Assembly (NCBI GenBank): GCA_963971575.1
Contig: OZ020618.1
Location: forward strand, 7,132,501 to 7,196,500
Direction: 5' to 3'
Source of the DNA: Liopterus haemorrhoidalis
Lineage: Eukaryota > Arthropoda > Insecta > Coleoptera > Dytiscidae
DNA: 64,000 bases
The stretch's first letter is position 1, and each line of letters begins with the position of its first letter. Positions 23,840 to 35,884 of this stretch are shown one piece after another. The position numbers and the translations under genes are program-made. The notes below the pieces were generated by a model. That model ran no database searches. It saw only the letters and a list, made by a program, of their open reading frames with translations, and had not been told where the DNA came from.

Positions 23840-24234
23840 TCTAACAAAAAATCAACACTAGAACATATGTAATAAGTTCAAACAGTACTACAGGCGCTTA
23901 GTACAATATTTGACCACCAGACGTATCCGAGCGTATCAGTTCTCAATAGTCCGGACAAAAATTAGTTATTTAATATGAAATGGTGTTAAAAAGGTTTGAA
24001 AAATAGAGCCTTAACCAATTTTAAATTTATTAATGTATGTAAAAAAATTTAATGATAAAATATAGGTTAAAAAATTAATATTTCGTTTTATTTTCAATAC
24101 CTTTAGCATTTTGGTTCCTTTAGTAATGATTTAGCTTCAATTAGTTAACTATTTGACAGTGTAGTTAATTTTTTTATATATTAGTATCATTTTTTGTTTT
24201 TTGTCGTGGTCTATTACTCATTATTTCTTTTCAG

Positions 24235-25297
24235 ATATCACGTACAGCTGCCTAAAGGAATCAGAATAAAAAAAATTACAGAACAAAACCAAAGAGAACA
24301 AAAATCTACTAAAAAATCATTAGTAGATGAATTAGTGATGAAACTAAGGAATATTTCAAATTTAAAACTTCAAGTTAGTGAAGAAAAAAAAGAGGATATG
24401 AATTCAGTTATTGAATATTTAAAAAAATGTGGACTAGTTGTTAAGAAATTACCTAAAGAAAATGGGATAGATTATAACGATTTGGAAGGTGTGGAAAAGA
24501 GTTTAAAATCTCCAACTTCTATGGATGATGATGATTGGGAATATGAAATTGAAACTTTGGAAGAAGATAATTCAGATTTTGAATATTTGGAGAGTATCAA
24601 AAAAGGACATAGTGTTAAAGAAACAAATGGTAAAATTGTTAAGAAGAAAAATGAGTTTATAAAAATCAAAAGTACAACATATCTTTGTGTAATGTGCCAA
24701 GCAAAATTCAAAACTTTGAAGGAACTAACAAAGCATATATCTAATGATACTCCGTGTTATGTTTTAAAAGTAACATGTCCAATCTGTGGTAAGGACTTTC
24801 CAAATAAATCAAGATGTACAGCACACATGAATTCTCATAAAGAAAAACGAAAGTTCTTTTGTGATAAATGTGGAAAAATGTTTAATACTACTGTTGCATT
24901 GTCAGCACATTTAGAAATTATGCATACGGAATATTTCGATGCTATAGGTGAAAAGTTTCAATGCAACATTTGCGATCATGAATCTGCAACGAAAGTTTTA
25001 ATGTTGCAACATATAAATGTTAATCATTTACATATTACTACATTACTTTGTGATGTTTGTGGTAAAAGTTTTTTAAATGAAACTGGACTTAAAGTCCACA
25101 TTTTAACTCATAAAGATACTAAGCCTTATTTATGTCAAATTTGTTCAAAAGCTTTTAAAATGCAGGGTACGTTAAGAGCACATATTAAAACACATAGTCA
25201 AGAAAGACGATTTATTTGTGATGAATGTGGGAAATCTTTTAAAAGAAACTCAACATTACGGGAACATAAAAAGAATCATTCAAATGAAATTTGTTAA
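24235..25297 (+). CDS. C2H2 zinc-finger cassette 8, alternative terminal exon (about 7 fingers)
   Basis: The acceptor TTTCTTTTCAG ends at 24234. The exon starts A + codons (YHVQLPKGIRIKKITEQ) and gives 353 residues. A charged leader of about 140 residues, lysine/glutamate-rich with an acidic patch (DDDDWEYEIETLEEDN), precedes a degenerate first finger (CVMCQ ... H ... C) and six good fingers beginning CPICG, CDKCG, CNICD, CDVCG, CQICS and CDECG. The protein ends HKKNHSNEIC. It lacks the FTQ/FSQ-RYH penultimate finger of the other cassettes, so the C-terminal part of the ten-finger plan is missing or diverged. Same splice phase as its neighbours. Confidence 0.85.
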
Positions 25298-25502
25298 AAC
25301 GTATGATTGTAAAAAGAATTATTTTTTTATGTGGATCGATTATGAAGGCGGGAAATTAGTTGAATCATACGTACAATAATGATACATAAAGTCCCTGTAT
25401 AAAACAGTCTCGCCAACCTTTGTTAAAGCAAACATCAGATTTGTGCCCCAGTGTTTGATTGGCAGCACTGCTTCTCCTGTTGATAGCAAATTTTATTATT
25501 AT

Positions 25503-26225
25503 AGGCTATTCCAAACGATTAGGCGGAACTAGATTTTGCAATCTAGTTACTTTCATCGTTCTTTTTGACGTTTTGTTTAAGGTTTGTAATTCATACTTAC
25601 AATAAACATTTTTTGGTTAAGTTTAATATCATTTTAAAATGTCATTTTCTTTATATTTTGATTTTTTGTGTCATTCTTAATACAAATTTCCCATTTATTT
25701 ATTTTTTTAATATCTTTGAAATTATTTTGCAATGGTCCAATATTAATGCGGATACCTTTATTTTGGACGTTTGCCATTGCTGATAGTACTAGGCTAGAAT
25801 AGTACAATATAATGAGTATTAGTATCAAAAAGATATAATACTTCAAGAGTAATATAAAAAATTCGGACGTTTCGGAAACTGCTCAACAATCTGTTTCCGT
25901 CTTCAGCGATCACGAGAAGTGATAAATTTTTATATTACTCTTGAAGTATTATATCTTTTTGATACTAATACTCATTATATTGTACTATTCTAGCCTAGTA
26001 CTATCAGCAATGGCAAACGTCCAAAATAAAGGTGTCCGCATTTATTTTTTTGTTATTAAAATATGTAAAAAATATTTTATTTTTGATATGTCATTCGTTT
26101 CCATGGTTTCACAATTTTCACATACCAAACGAGAAACACGAAATAACCCAAGCAAGGTTCCTTCTCGTGACAACCTAAAAGAACGAAATTCCCATTTAGT
26201 TCCGCCTAAATGTTTGGAATAGCCT
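25503..26225. mobile_element. MITE family C long copy with nested palindrome
   Basis: The outer ends are TAGGCTATTCCAAACGATTA and the complement of CCTAAATGTTTGGAATAGCC. Inside, 25745-25863 and 25925-26041 are inverted copies of each other (AATGCGGATACCTTTATTTT ... AAATAAAGGTGTCCGCATT) around a ~60-bp loop. The same short peptide can therefore be read on both strands, which shows those frames are not genes. Confidence 0.8.
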
Positions 26226-26227
26226 GT

Positions 26228-26470
26228 AGCTTGCATTTTTGAAATTATATGTCATGTTGGTATTGAAACATGATAAAAAATGTCACTTTCTTAATATGTC
26301 ATTTCATTTGACACATGTCATAATGATATCTTAATTATAATGACCATAACCAACAAATCTAAAGTCTGTTTTACAGCGCAAGTAATATTTTTGACATTTA
26401 AAGTCAGTAATATACAATAATAGTAACCAAAATAATAAAATCTGGTTTGTCCTTACAAAAGTGAACGCAA
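26228..26470. mobile_element. MITE family D copy, left end missing
   Basis: Matches 22530-22780 and 29520-29775 (TATGTCATGTTGGTATT ... TTACAAAAGTGAAC) but lacks the AAGCTGTTCAC terminus. It directly abuts the end of the MITE C copy. Confidence 0.7.
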
Positions 26471-27021
26471 TATACTATTATATATTTCATTTTGTAATTC
26501 CTTTACTGGATCTGGTGACTTTGGTGATTGTTGTGTTGCAAATTGACTTTTATGGAACTACATGAAGTTATAAATCTTTTCAATTTATATTATGTTTAAT
26601 TGTATTAAGATTATATTCATTCAAAAATTACAAATGCCAGATTGTCGTTATTTGGCAAATATTTTGAAATATACAATTTCAGAATTACCACAACAAAATA
26701 TTTAATTATTATTATTATAATTTTTTTTAATTTATTTAGTTATTTTTTTATCATGAATTTAATTCAAGATATTGGATGCTATCGCTTTACTACTACTACT
26801 TCAGAAAAATTCACTTCATTTCCGTTTTACAAGTTCAAACTGAAAAAAAAACAGTTTTAATGAAACGCATCAGTTTATCAGAAACATCCAAACAGTTACA
26901 CAGCTTATATCACTTTACTTACAAACCTAACCTATAAATTATAACAAGTGACAACACAATTGGATTTCGTGTTTGTAACCAAATTTCAAACGCAGTAAGT
27001 GAAACTTAAATACATACATAA

Positions 27022-27200
27022 AGGCTATTCCAAACGTTTAGGCGGAACTAGATTTTCAATTTTAGTAACTTTAACCAATTAAGTGAGTCTTGAAAATTTT
27101 GTTTAGCAAAAGCCTACTTCAAACCATAAAAGAAGAGTTCATGACAACTTACAAAAATGAAAATTACAGTTAGTTCCGCCTAAACGTTTGGAAATAGCCT
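27022..27200. mobile_element. MITE family C short copy
   Basis: Ends AAGGCTATTCCAAACGTTTA and the complement of CTAAACGTTTGGAAATAGCC; ~180 bp, close to 8412-8591. Confidence 0.8.
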
Positions 27201-27536
27201 ATACTTGATATTGTAATAATATTAAGTGCTGTATTTAAAAAAAAAAAATCAATTGAATATGTAAACGTAGTTGAAAATACCGACATCGTTTTAGTAAGTT
27301 TTATAGATGACAGAAATCTTCTGATTTCGTGGGAGTTGTATAGTCGCCCATTCGTCAATCCGTACACAAAGTAATTATCAAGTATGTTTTGGAACAAATG
27401 TCAATAAATTGTCTTATAATTTTTGTAAAATAAATAATATTAAACATTAATTGTTGTTTTTTTCTTTATCTCTTTTATTCCTTTATTGGTGGTTGTGAAG
27501 GTGTAAATAATTGTAATCACCATTTTTTCATTACAG

Positions 27537-28881
27537 AATATCGGAGTTTGAAGACAAAAACACCTTAAACATGGAACCAATAATAACAATTGTAGAACTA
27601 GAACCAAATTCAGATTGGAACGTTGGTAGAATATTAAGAAAATCACCTAGAAACTACGAAAAAAACTTTCACGAATCATTATTTATAAAAGAAGAAGATG
27701 TATCTGATGAAGAGGTTATGGTTTATAGAAACACAAGAAGTAAAGTAAAAAAAGATATTGATGAAGATTATACACCAACAAAGAAAAAGAAAAAAGTAGA
27801 ATATAAAAATCCATTTGTTTACGATAATCTTAAAAAGAACAAAGGCAAAGCAGTGGAGAAGAAAAAATCAAAAACTAAAACAAAATGGAGTTGTCTAATT
27901 TGTAATGAGGATCTAAAAGGTAAAAAGGAACTTATAGATCACTACACAGAACACAAAGAAGACAAAATAAAAGTAAAAAACATAGAAAACGAAGTTTATC
28001 AATGTCATATTTGTTTAAAAGAGTTTACTTCAGAAAAACGATATGAAAAACATCAAGAAACACACAATGACAGTAGATTTAATTGTGAATATTGTGAAAA
28101 AACGTTCAAACGTCCATATGATTTAGCTGTACACATGCGTTTTCATTCAAACGACGATAAACTTAAATGTAACGTCTGTGATTACACCACTCAATATAAC
28201 TCAGCACTTAAAACTCATATTAAACGACACGAATCTGAGTATAAATATAAATGCGAGATATGTAATAAGGGATTTTTCTGTGTCACATGGTATGAAGAAC
28301 ATAAAAACTTTCATTCAGGAGCAAAACCTTTTTCTTGTGACTTATGTGGCAAAAAGTTTGCTTATACTAGATATATGATGGCACACAAACGTAGTATGCA
28401 TCCAGAAAGTTTCACAGATGTGCCAGTTGTCAACGAATGTCAGTTCTGTCAAAAACGTTTCGCTCATAAAAAAAGTTTATTGATTCATGTAAGAAGCCAC
28501 ACAGGTGAAAATACTGTTTTGTGCGATATCTGTGGTAAGAGACTATCAAGTAATGACCACTTAAAACTTCATAGAAGAATTCATACAGGTTATAAACCAT
28601 ATTCATGTACAGTCTGCGGTAAAAGTTTCTCAAAAAAATGTAACTTAACCTTACATTTACGTGTACATTCAGGAGAAAAACCATATATTTGTGAATTATG
28701 TGGAAAATGTTTTTCTCAAAGATCAACATTAGTGATACACACTAGATATCACACGGGGCAACGTCCGTATGTCTGTCATTTGTGCAATAAAGGTTTTGTA
28801 GCTAAAGGGGTACTTGGAATACATTTGAAAAGTTGCAATAGACATAATATTATGGGTCGTTATTTAGAATCTGTTAAGTAA
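27537..28881 (+). CDS. C2H2 zinc-finger cassette 9, alternative terminal exon (11 fingers, acidic/basic leader)
   Basis: The acceptor TTTTTTCATTACAG ends at 27536. The exon starts A + codons (ISEFEDKNTLNMEPII) and gives 447 residues. The leader (~115 residues) contains FIKEEDVSDEE, a psi-K-x-E sumoylation-type motif, and lysine stretches that could be nuclear signals (PTKKKKKVEYK). The first finger (CLICN ... ELIDHYTEHKEDKI) is shared with cassettes 10 and 11 and, more weakly, 12. Ten more fingers follow, beginning CHICL, CEYCE, CNVCD, CEICN, CDLCG, CQFCQ, CDICG, CTVCG, CELCG and CHLCN. The last ends with cysteine or the next histidine as final ligand. It is the closest paralogue of cassette 11. 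A local ATG (27571) exists, but the shared acceptor phase favours an upstream exon. Confidence 0.87.
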
Positions 28882-28971
28882 TTTTTTGTACCTGCGTATA
28901 TAGATTTATTTAATGAATTTTGTTATTTGTTTCATTGTAGTTATTTATGTATAACATGTAAAATGTTTGTT

Positions 28972-28977
28972 AATAAA
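28972..28977 (+). promoter_or_regulatory. Polyadenylation signal AATAAA after cassette 9
   Basis: AATAAA 91 bases after the cassette 9 stop, consistent with its use as a 3'-terminal exon. Confidence 0.5.
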
Positions 28978-29477
28978 ATTCTATTACTAAATATGTATTT
29001 TATTTTTAATTTTTTTATCTTATTTTTTAAGTATTTAATTGTTGCTGAATCACTACATTGTTATTTGGAATTAAAGTACACATTTAAACGTAATATGAAC
29101 CACTTGCGCAGGCGCAAAAAATAACAATGCCACAGCTGCGCATGTCCAACGTAATACAAGGCGGTTCTAAAATGGAGTCGTAACGTCATACATACATTTT
29201 ATAAAACTTATTAATCCAAAAATTTACTTGTGTCCTCTGTTGATGAAAAGTTGAACTATTATAAACGAAATTTTATATTTGAGTACCCATATTGCGTTGT
29301 TTACTGGTGTATCTTTGTCGAACTTGTTTTTATATCTACATTTTTTGATTATTTTTACAAATATAACACTAAAATATGTGAAAATTCACACTTAACATCA
29401 ATTTTTTATTAGTTTCAACACATTTACTAATTACGACATCATAAACTGCAGCCACAAGTCTTTTTAGAATTTCTTGT

Positions 29478-29778
29478 ATAAGCTGTTCACTTTTGTAAGA
29501 ACAAACTAAGAGGGAATTTTGTTTTCAATAGTTTGCACCTTTGAAGCTGTATGTCATGTTGGTATTAAAAAATGTCACTTTTTTAAAATGTCGATCCATT
29601 TGACATATGTCATAATGAAAAATTATATCTTAATTATAATGATCATAACCTTATCAACCTAAAGTCGGTTTTACAGCGTAAGGAATATTTTTAATTGACA
29701 TTTAAAGTCAGTAGCACACCATAAAAGTAACCAAAATAACCAGATTTAGTGTGTTCTTACAAAAGCGAACAGCTTATA
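29478..29778. mobile_element. MITE family D copy, flanked by a ~90-bp direct repeat
   Basis: Nearly identical to 22483-22783. On either side, 29385-29475 and 29845-29935 share a ~90-bp sequence (TATTAGTTTCAACA ... TTACTAAT ... CTGCA-CCACAA), ends of another repeat family related to the 4127/43540 termini. Confidence 0.75.
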
Positions 29779-30519
29779 TAATATATTCTTCTATTTTGAA
29801 ATTTACCTGCGAAACCCTGAAATGTGTATTAAATTCTCACTTCACATCTATTTTTCAATATTAGTTTCAACATTTTTACTAATAATTATATCACAAGCTG
29901 CATCCACAAATCTTATTCGAATTTCAAGTATAATATATTCCTTCATTTTGACAGTTGTCAGTGTTTTAATGTTAATGTTAGAAGTTTGAAGTAGGCAAAC
30001 TTTTAACATTATGCATTGAGCTATGAATTGTTATGCGGATTTGTGTAGAACAAACATTCTTACGCGTTAGCATTCACACTTTGAATTAAGTACTGTCTAT
30101 TAAAACATGAGCTATGCATGGTACTTAAAAATTAAACATATTGCTTTTATCTTACAGTTCTTTTTTTTTTAAATTTAAATTACAATACTATTAATTTGGT
30201 TCCAAGGGCAATATTATGTAAATTTTCATTATTTCTGTTATCTTCAAATATTTTAGTTTTGACAGGTCAATAGTTCAATTTTTCATCAAGAGGTGACACA
30301 TATAAAGTTTTTCCTTTAACACATTGGGCGCCAAATGACTCTACTTAGCGCAAGTGTTAATCCTAACCATCTTTCTAATAATCAGTACTTTTAGAATCTG
30401 TTTTAAATTCTTCATTCTAAATATCTTTGAAGTGATTTAGTATTATTAAATATTTTTATAGATTAATTAATTTTCTGTATTTTCTTTACTCCGTATAAAT
30501 CCCAAGTTTTTTCTTTCAG

Positions 30520-31159
30520 AATTCCTATCCTAACCGAAGGCATGTTTCGTTCCATGTTGGGAAACTCAGAATGCAAACCAAAGCTGCTAACACCCGAAGA
30601 ATTATTAATAAAAGAAGAACCACTAGCACTAGAAAATCTGCTAGGTGGTATAAATGTAAAATTCAAAAAGAAAATTAAAGAAGTATCAGATCATCTATTA
30701 AGTCAACTTCCAGTAGGTTGTCAAGGAGAAATACCTAATAAAAAGAAAAAAATTGACGAAGATATGACATGCGTAGTATGTAACAAAATATTAAATAACA
30801 AAGTTGACCTTATAAATCACTACAGCGCGCATAGAGAACAAAAAATTGATGATCTAGGAAAACCAGTTGTTAAGAAACCATATTACGTTTCACCATTTTG
30901 TAATGATTGCGGTAATAACTTCCAATCAGCAGAACTATATATTGACCATCTACCATGCAAAAATGTTATTAAAATGTATAAATGTGCACCTTGTAAATAT
31001 AAAACTTCTAGTAGCGAAATGTACAATACACATTTAAATTCGCACAATGGAGATCGAAGTTTTAGATGTGTCATATGTAAAGAAAAATTTCCCAGTAAAG
31101 TTCAGTGCCAAAGACATGAAAGAACAAAACATCAAATTATTGAAGATTTAATATTTTAA
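30520..31159 (+). CDS. C2H2 zinc-finger cassette 10, short alternative terminal exon (4 fingers)
   Basis: The acceptor TTTTTTCTTTCAG ends at 30519. The exon starts A + codons (IPILTEGMFRSMLG) and gives 212 residues. The leader has LIKEEPLALENLL, an acidic psi-K-x-E motif like cassettes 9, 11 and 12. The fingers are CVVCN (ELINHY-type: VDLINHYSAHREQKID), CNDCG (histidine then cysteine, possibly degenerate), CAPCK and CVICK. The protein then stops (HQIIEDLIF) where cassettes 9 and 11 continue for seven more fingers. No frame carries on after the stop, so this is a shortened but intact open exon, not an obvious frameshift. Confidence 0.83.
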
Positions 31160-31189
31160 ATCATTGCATCATAACAGAGATGGTTTTTA

Positions 31190-31692
31190 ACGAAAGCAAC
31201 TTAAAAACTATTCCATATTTTGGCATTTATATTTGATGCAAACAAATACATCGAACAAAAATAACGGATATCCGATGATTTTATTAGTATTGGAACCATG
31301 TTGCAAATATATCGGAATAACTAACGGGAAATAGATGTCTAGCTAATATAGAAATATTGGCTAAAGTTGGTGTTATTAATATTGAAGCCATTCTGCAAAT
31401 AAATCGATAATATTAACGGAGTCTGACAAATATAGAAGTACTAGCTTAAGTTGATATTATCAGTATTGAAGTCATTCTGTAAATATGGCTGAAGATGTCT
31501 GACGAATATAGAAATATTGGGTAAAGCTCATCAATATTGAAACAATACTGAAAATATATCGGAAAAAACACGGAAATCAAATGCTTGGCGAATACATTTA
31601 ATGGCTAATGTTGATATTATCTGTATGAAAGCTATTTTGCAAATACATCGAAAAAAAAATAAAGAAAAACTGATGTCTGACGAATATAGGAA
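31190..31692. repeat. Degenerate ~95-bp tandem repeat, first block
   Basis: Recurring phrases (GAAGCCATTCTGCAAATA, ATCGGAAAAA, GATGTCTGACGAATATAG, AAATATTGGCTAAAGTTG) return about every 90-100 bases, some five times. A second block with the same phrases lies at 34376-34570. The two blocks were one array split by the element at 31693-34356. Confidence 0.65.
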
Positions 31693-31736
31693 AATAAATT
31701 TAAGATCGTAGCGTCGCGGTGGTCAATTATGAAACG

Positions 31737-32560
31737 TAATAATAATACATCTTTATTTATGAAATGTAGTACATTTATCATAGCGTCACATAAATTAACT
31801 TAATCCTAAGATGAAGGAAACAAAGATATTAACACAAATATATTATCCCTATTTGGGAACTGGACGAAAAATCTATTGAATACACTTTCCATTTTGGGCT
31901 ATTTTATACATATATTTATATTTAAATCCTTCTCAAACTCTTCTATATTATAGTATGCCTTTTTTATTAGGATATTTTTTAATGTTGATTTAAATTTTGT
32001 ACTAGTTAGGCTTTTAATTTCCTCAGGCAACTTGTTAAATAATTTTATTCCAACTATATTTATTTGATTTCTAAAGTTATATTTAGTAAAAGGCACCTTG
32101 ATATCATGTTTCTTTCTAGTATTGTATCCATGAGTGTCACTATAAGTATGAAAGCTTGTGATGTTTTCTTTAAATGTGCGTCAGTAAATTTAAAATATAG
32201 AGCGATGGGAGTGTTAATATCTCATGATGTATGAAAAGCTCACTGCACGGGGTACTCCACTTAACTTTGCTTAAGATTCGAATAGATCGTTTCTGCAACC
32301 GAAACAATCTTAATGAATCTACAGAGTTGCCCCACAGAATAATGCCATATGCTAAGTTGGACTGTACATATGAGAAGTAGATTATTTTACAGGTCAAGTA
32401 GCTTGTAACCTTGATCAATTGTAAAAGAGCAAAATTGAATATATTTATTTTCCCAGCTACTGACTCAATATGAGCCTACGAATTAATTTTGGAATCTAGT
32501 TGGAACCCCAAAAATCTTGCTTGCGTAGATAGATGTTCAATGTTGTTACATTGCTGTGAA
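31737..32560 (-). pseudogene. LINE (non-LTR retrotransposon) reverse transcriptase, 3' end fragment
   Basis: Minus-strand frames read FLGFQLDSKINS, HIESVAGKINIFNF, FSYVQSNLAYGIILWGNS, LFRLQKRSIRIL and LTLPSLYILNLLTH, the order and wording of the C-terminal part of Jockey/CR1-type reverse transcriptases. A following frame gives GIKLFNKLPEEIKSL. Stops and shifts separate the pieces. The 3' end near 31737 has a TTATTATT-like tail on the minus strand. It is 5'-truncated and dead. Confidence 0.75.
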
Positions 32561-32775
32561 AAATTGTAGGAATATATTTTACAATATTTTGTGAACCTGT
32601 TTTACTATTTTATCAACAAGTAAATACATACAAATGTTATTAAATCTTTTTTTGCATGATACGTCTCTAAAAAAATTAAAAACTATATTTTGTGATATAG
32701 GTTATGGTGATAAAAAAAATTATAGTGGATTATTTCAAGTATATAGATGGAATTAAAAATTCACGCGTTGTATAT

Positions 32776-33290
32776 TAGTTGATTTCTATACGGAACAAGA
32801 ATATGGAATGGGAAATAAGAATAGTACACAAGAATAAAAAATATGAAACCGTTTATATCGGACATAACATTTCGTCGCCACGCCTGCGTACTTGCGTTGG
32901 CCTGTGTTTAACGGTTGTCGTTTGACAGGTTGTTGTGTTTAATATAACCTTTAAAAAAAAATCGTTTTCAGTAATATGGATTTAGAAGATTTTGTAAATT
33001 TATTTGCTTGTGTTTCACACATTGTATTGTTGTTTTCAACCTTCTGGTCACAGCAGGAAAACATCTGTTGGACAAATTTTATTACGGCCGACATTTTGAC
33101 CATCGTGTGCATGCTTATCGTCTCTTATTCTTGGAATAAGAATAAAATGTTAAATGTTACCAACTTTTCTTATGTTTAAGTTAAATTTCATTCTTACATA
33201 AACCGATATACGGCGCAGCCATGTTTTAACATCTTGTGTACTATTCTTATTTCCTATTCATTATTCTTGTTCCGTATATAAACCAACCAT
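32776..33290. mobile_element. MITE family A copy
   Basis: The ends share TATACGGAACAAGAAT and the complement of TATTCTTGTTCCGTATATAA; the interior matches 45767-46273 closely (GCCTGCGTACTTGCGTTGGC). The frame at 32976-33179 is within the repeat and is not a gene. Confidence 0.8.
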
Positions 33291-33759
33291 ATGAAAGAGA
33301 GAGAAAATTTTCAACCAATAGCACACTTTTTTCCAATTTTACTTTTCTAATCCAAGCTTTACGATTTACAACTTCCTCGATTCCAAGTTTTGTTATTAAT
33401 TTAACATTGTCTGAAGTAGGTGGAAATCTGTGGAACGGTAATTCAGGGTTCTTCTTTTTCGTTGACTTACACATATATAGGTACACAACAAAAAGATCTA
33501 TCCATTTTATTGGACTTTGCAAAAACAAATCAACATACACAAACTTAAACAGTATGACTAATGCCAATGACTTCTACTTTGAAGTAAATCATTAAACGTT
33601 CATCACTTAGAATTTCTCTTATCTGGAAATGCCTGTAAGTGAAATAATCTACTACAGAAAATTGTATGGCCACAAATTAAAACAATAAAAAATATAGTTT
33701 TTAATTTTTTTAAAGACATTTTGCAAACATATGGCTTTCTGTGTACACTTACCACGTCG

Positions 33760-34214
33760 CTCAATAAGTTTTCGGTCTAACTAAGAAAAACAACATTTTT
33801 TTTTTTTTTTTTTTCGAAATTCGACTTTATTCATCAACATACTCTCCTTCAAGAGTGATACATTCATTCCAACGCTCCTAAAATTAAAAAAATTTAAATT
33901 AATTAATTTAAATTCAGCATACCAATCAGTAATAGTTGATTTGCCTGGTGCAGTCTCTATAACGCTTATCAAGCCACTATTTGGCTTCAACAGTATTTTT
34001 TTCCATCAAAAAAACAATGTTTAATCAACACACGAAATTCTTTTTAATCCATTCTTTTGAAAATTACAAAACTGGAGTCACTGTAACCTCTAAACTAATT
34101 GTCAGAATGTCATAAAATTTTCACACGTATCGTTTGAAGGCTGGTCCTATCCAGAAATCATATGGGTTTGTCAACAGTGTTGCCATATATATGTCAGACC
34201 GGAGACTTATTGAG
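33760..34214 (-). mobile_element. Mariner-like element, internally deleted
   Basis: The ends CTCAATAAGTTTTCGGTCT and the complement of AGACCGGAGACTTATTGAG are inverted repeats. Minus-strand remnants resemble the helix-turn-helix segment of mariner transposases (VIETAPGKSTITDWYAEFK) joined directly to a piece like the transposase C-terminus (GMNVSLLKESMLMNKVEF). Most of the catalytic domain is gone. Confidence 0.6.
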
Positions 34215-34879
34215 TGAAGTGTTACTTAGTAAAACAGGTTCATAAAATATTGTAAAATATATTTATTCCTATAATTTTAGTTTGACAGCTGTGTAAACAT
34301 TCTCTACCTACGTTACAAAATTGACCACCGTGGCGCTATGATCTTAAATTTATTTCCTTATAAAAATATTGACTTAAGTTTATATCATCAGTATTGAAGT
34401 CATACATCAAAAATATTAATGACTAACTGATGTTTTTCGGAATATTGGCTCATCATTATTGAAACCATGTTGCAAATAAATCGAAAAAAACGATTAACGG
34501 ATGTTTCTTGTATTTAAAAACACTGGTTAATTTGATATGGTTATTATTAAAGACATTCTGCACCAAACTCAGTTGCACTGGATTGGGAAAAGGCTTCTGT
34601 ATTCAGAAATGGAAGCTGTAGAGGTATAGACAAAAATAATATCAAGTTATGTCAACTGTTTAACTCTGGGAACAGAAGTCCCTCTGTCTAAATAAATGCT
34701 GCAAGTGACAACTACATCCAGACAACTACGTAATAAACTAATACAGACGCCAGAAGCTTTTGTCTAAATATTCCTATCCTTCCTGTATGTGGCAAAATGC
34801 TCACATCCAGAAATTGACTCTTCAGCTATCAACGAATTTTCTTTGATGATTTTAATAGCGCTGTCGAACGACGTAGCCG

Positions 34880-35240
34880 TTATTTTTATGTTTGCAAAAG
34901 ATACTAATAGAGCGTTGGGTTAACTTAGTTCTCCGTACAAAACTGAGTGGAGTTTATCAATTTGCCCACGGTACTTTTTGGAGCGCAGGCGCAATGAAGA
35001 AAAACTGGATGTCTCATGAAGTGTGCGTTCAAATGTCACACGGTACTGTTAGAGCGCAGATGCAACTGACAGTATATCAATCAAAACTAGCTATCAGGCG
35101 TTGAGTGTGCCAAATGGCACACAGTACGTTTTAAAGCGCAGGCGCGATTTGAGCACTGAACAAAACTGGATCTCTGATGATGTGCACACATATTTACGGC
35201 AGATATTTGTGTACACTAACGCGCAGACGCAACTTTCCAG
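34880..35240. repeat. Degenerate tandem repeat with GCGCAGGCGC motif
   Basis: Three to four irregular units of about 70-100 bp, each with an ACGGTACT- or ACAGTACG-like phrase followed by (A/T)AGAGCGCAG(A/G)(C/T)GCAA. The open frame at 34892-35104 arises from this repeat. Confidence 0.5.
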
Positions 35241-35573
35241 ACTATAGCCATTACAAGAACTGAAATTATTTATAAAATAAAAACAAACTAAATAATTTAA
35301 AGTGAATTATTAATACCATAAAATATTTTAATGTGCCACAAATGTACATATTTTATAAAATAAGTACAAATTAGATATTTTATTACAATACATTGTTAGT
35401 AAAACAGATTTCTTTGGTCTCTTGCTGAATTAATTATCTAAGTATTCAGATTACATGTATGAAGGCATCTACAGTATTTGCCTTAAACGTAATAAGTTTG
35501 CTGTACATTAATCTTTTGCGGTCGAAGCTTCTTGAACTCAATTTATTCATAGATTGATTTATATTAATCATTT

Positions 35574-35815
35574 AGGACCGGTCCTTCCACCTTCAGGTAA
35601 ACCTTTAGGTAACTATCTGACAAATAAGGTTATGTAATACTTTCTGTGCTGAATAAATATCATCCCGTCTTTCAATACATATTTATCTAACGGATAACGA
35701 GACTGACGTATTGAATTCACTGATTGGTATTGACATTTATTCAGAAGATGAAGTTCCAAATAACCTTATCTATCAGATAGTTACCTAAAGGTTTACCTGA
35801 AGTTGGAAAGACCGG
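35574..35815. mobile_element. MITE with ~55-bp inverted ends
   Basis: CTTCAGGTAAACCTTTAGGT at the left pairs with the complement of CTAAAGGTTTACCTGAAGTT at the right, extending through ATAACCTTAT on each side; ~240 bp, non-coding. Confidence 0.75.
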
Positions 35816-35884
35816 GCGTTAATAAAATTATCAGTAAATTAATAATTGAAATACGGAAAGTGTAATACCTTAAATAAACTGCCA

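Larger units (their letters stand above)
31693..34356. mobile_element. Large inverted-repeat element holding three other elements
   Basis: AAATTTAAGATCGTAGCGTC at the left is the inverse of GCGCTATGATCTTAAATTT at the right, each followed inward by a match to GGTGGTCAAT. The pair splits the ~95-bp tandem repeat. Inside are a LINE fragment, MITE A and a mariner remnant. No transposase for the outer element is visible. Confidence 0.6.

Noticed and set aside
25634..26222. Mirrored frames on both strands starting MKYYIFLILILI
   Set aside because: Both arise from the arms of one palindrome; not genes.
32976..33179. 67-codon frame with membrane-like residues
   Set aside because: Lies wholly inside MITE A and is broken in the other copies.
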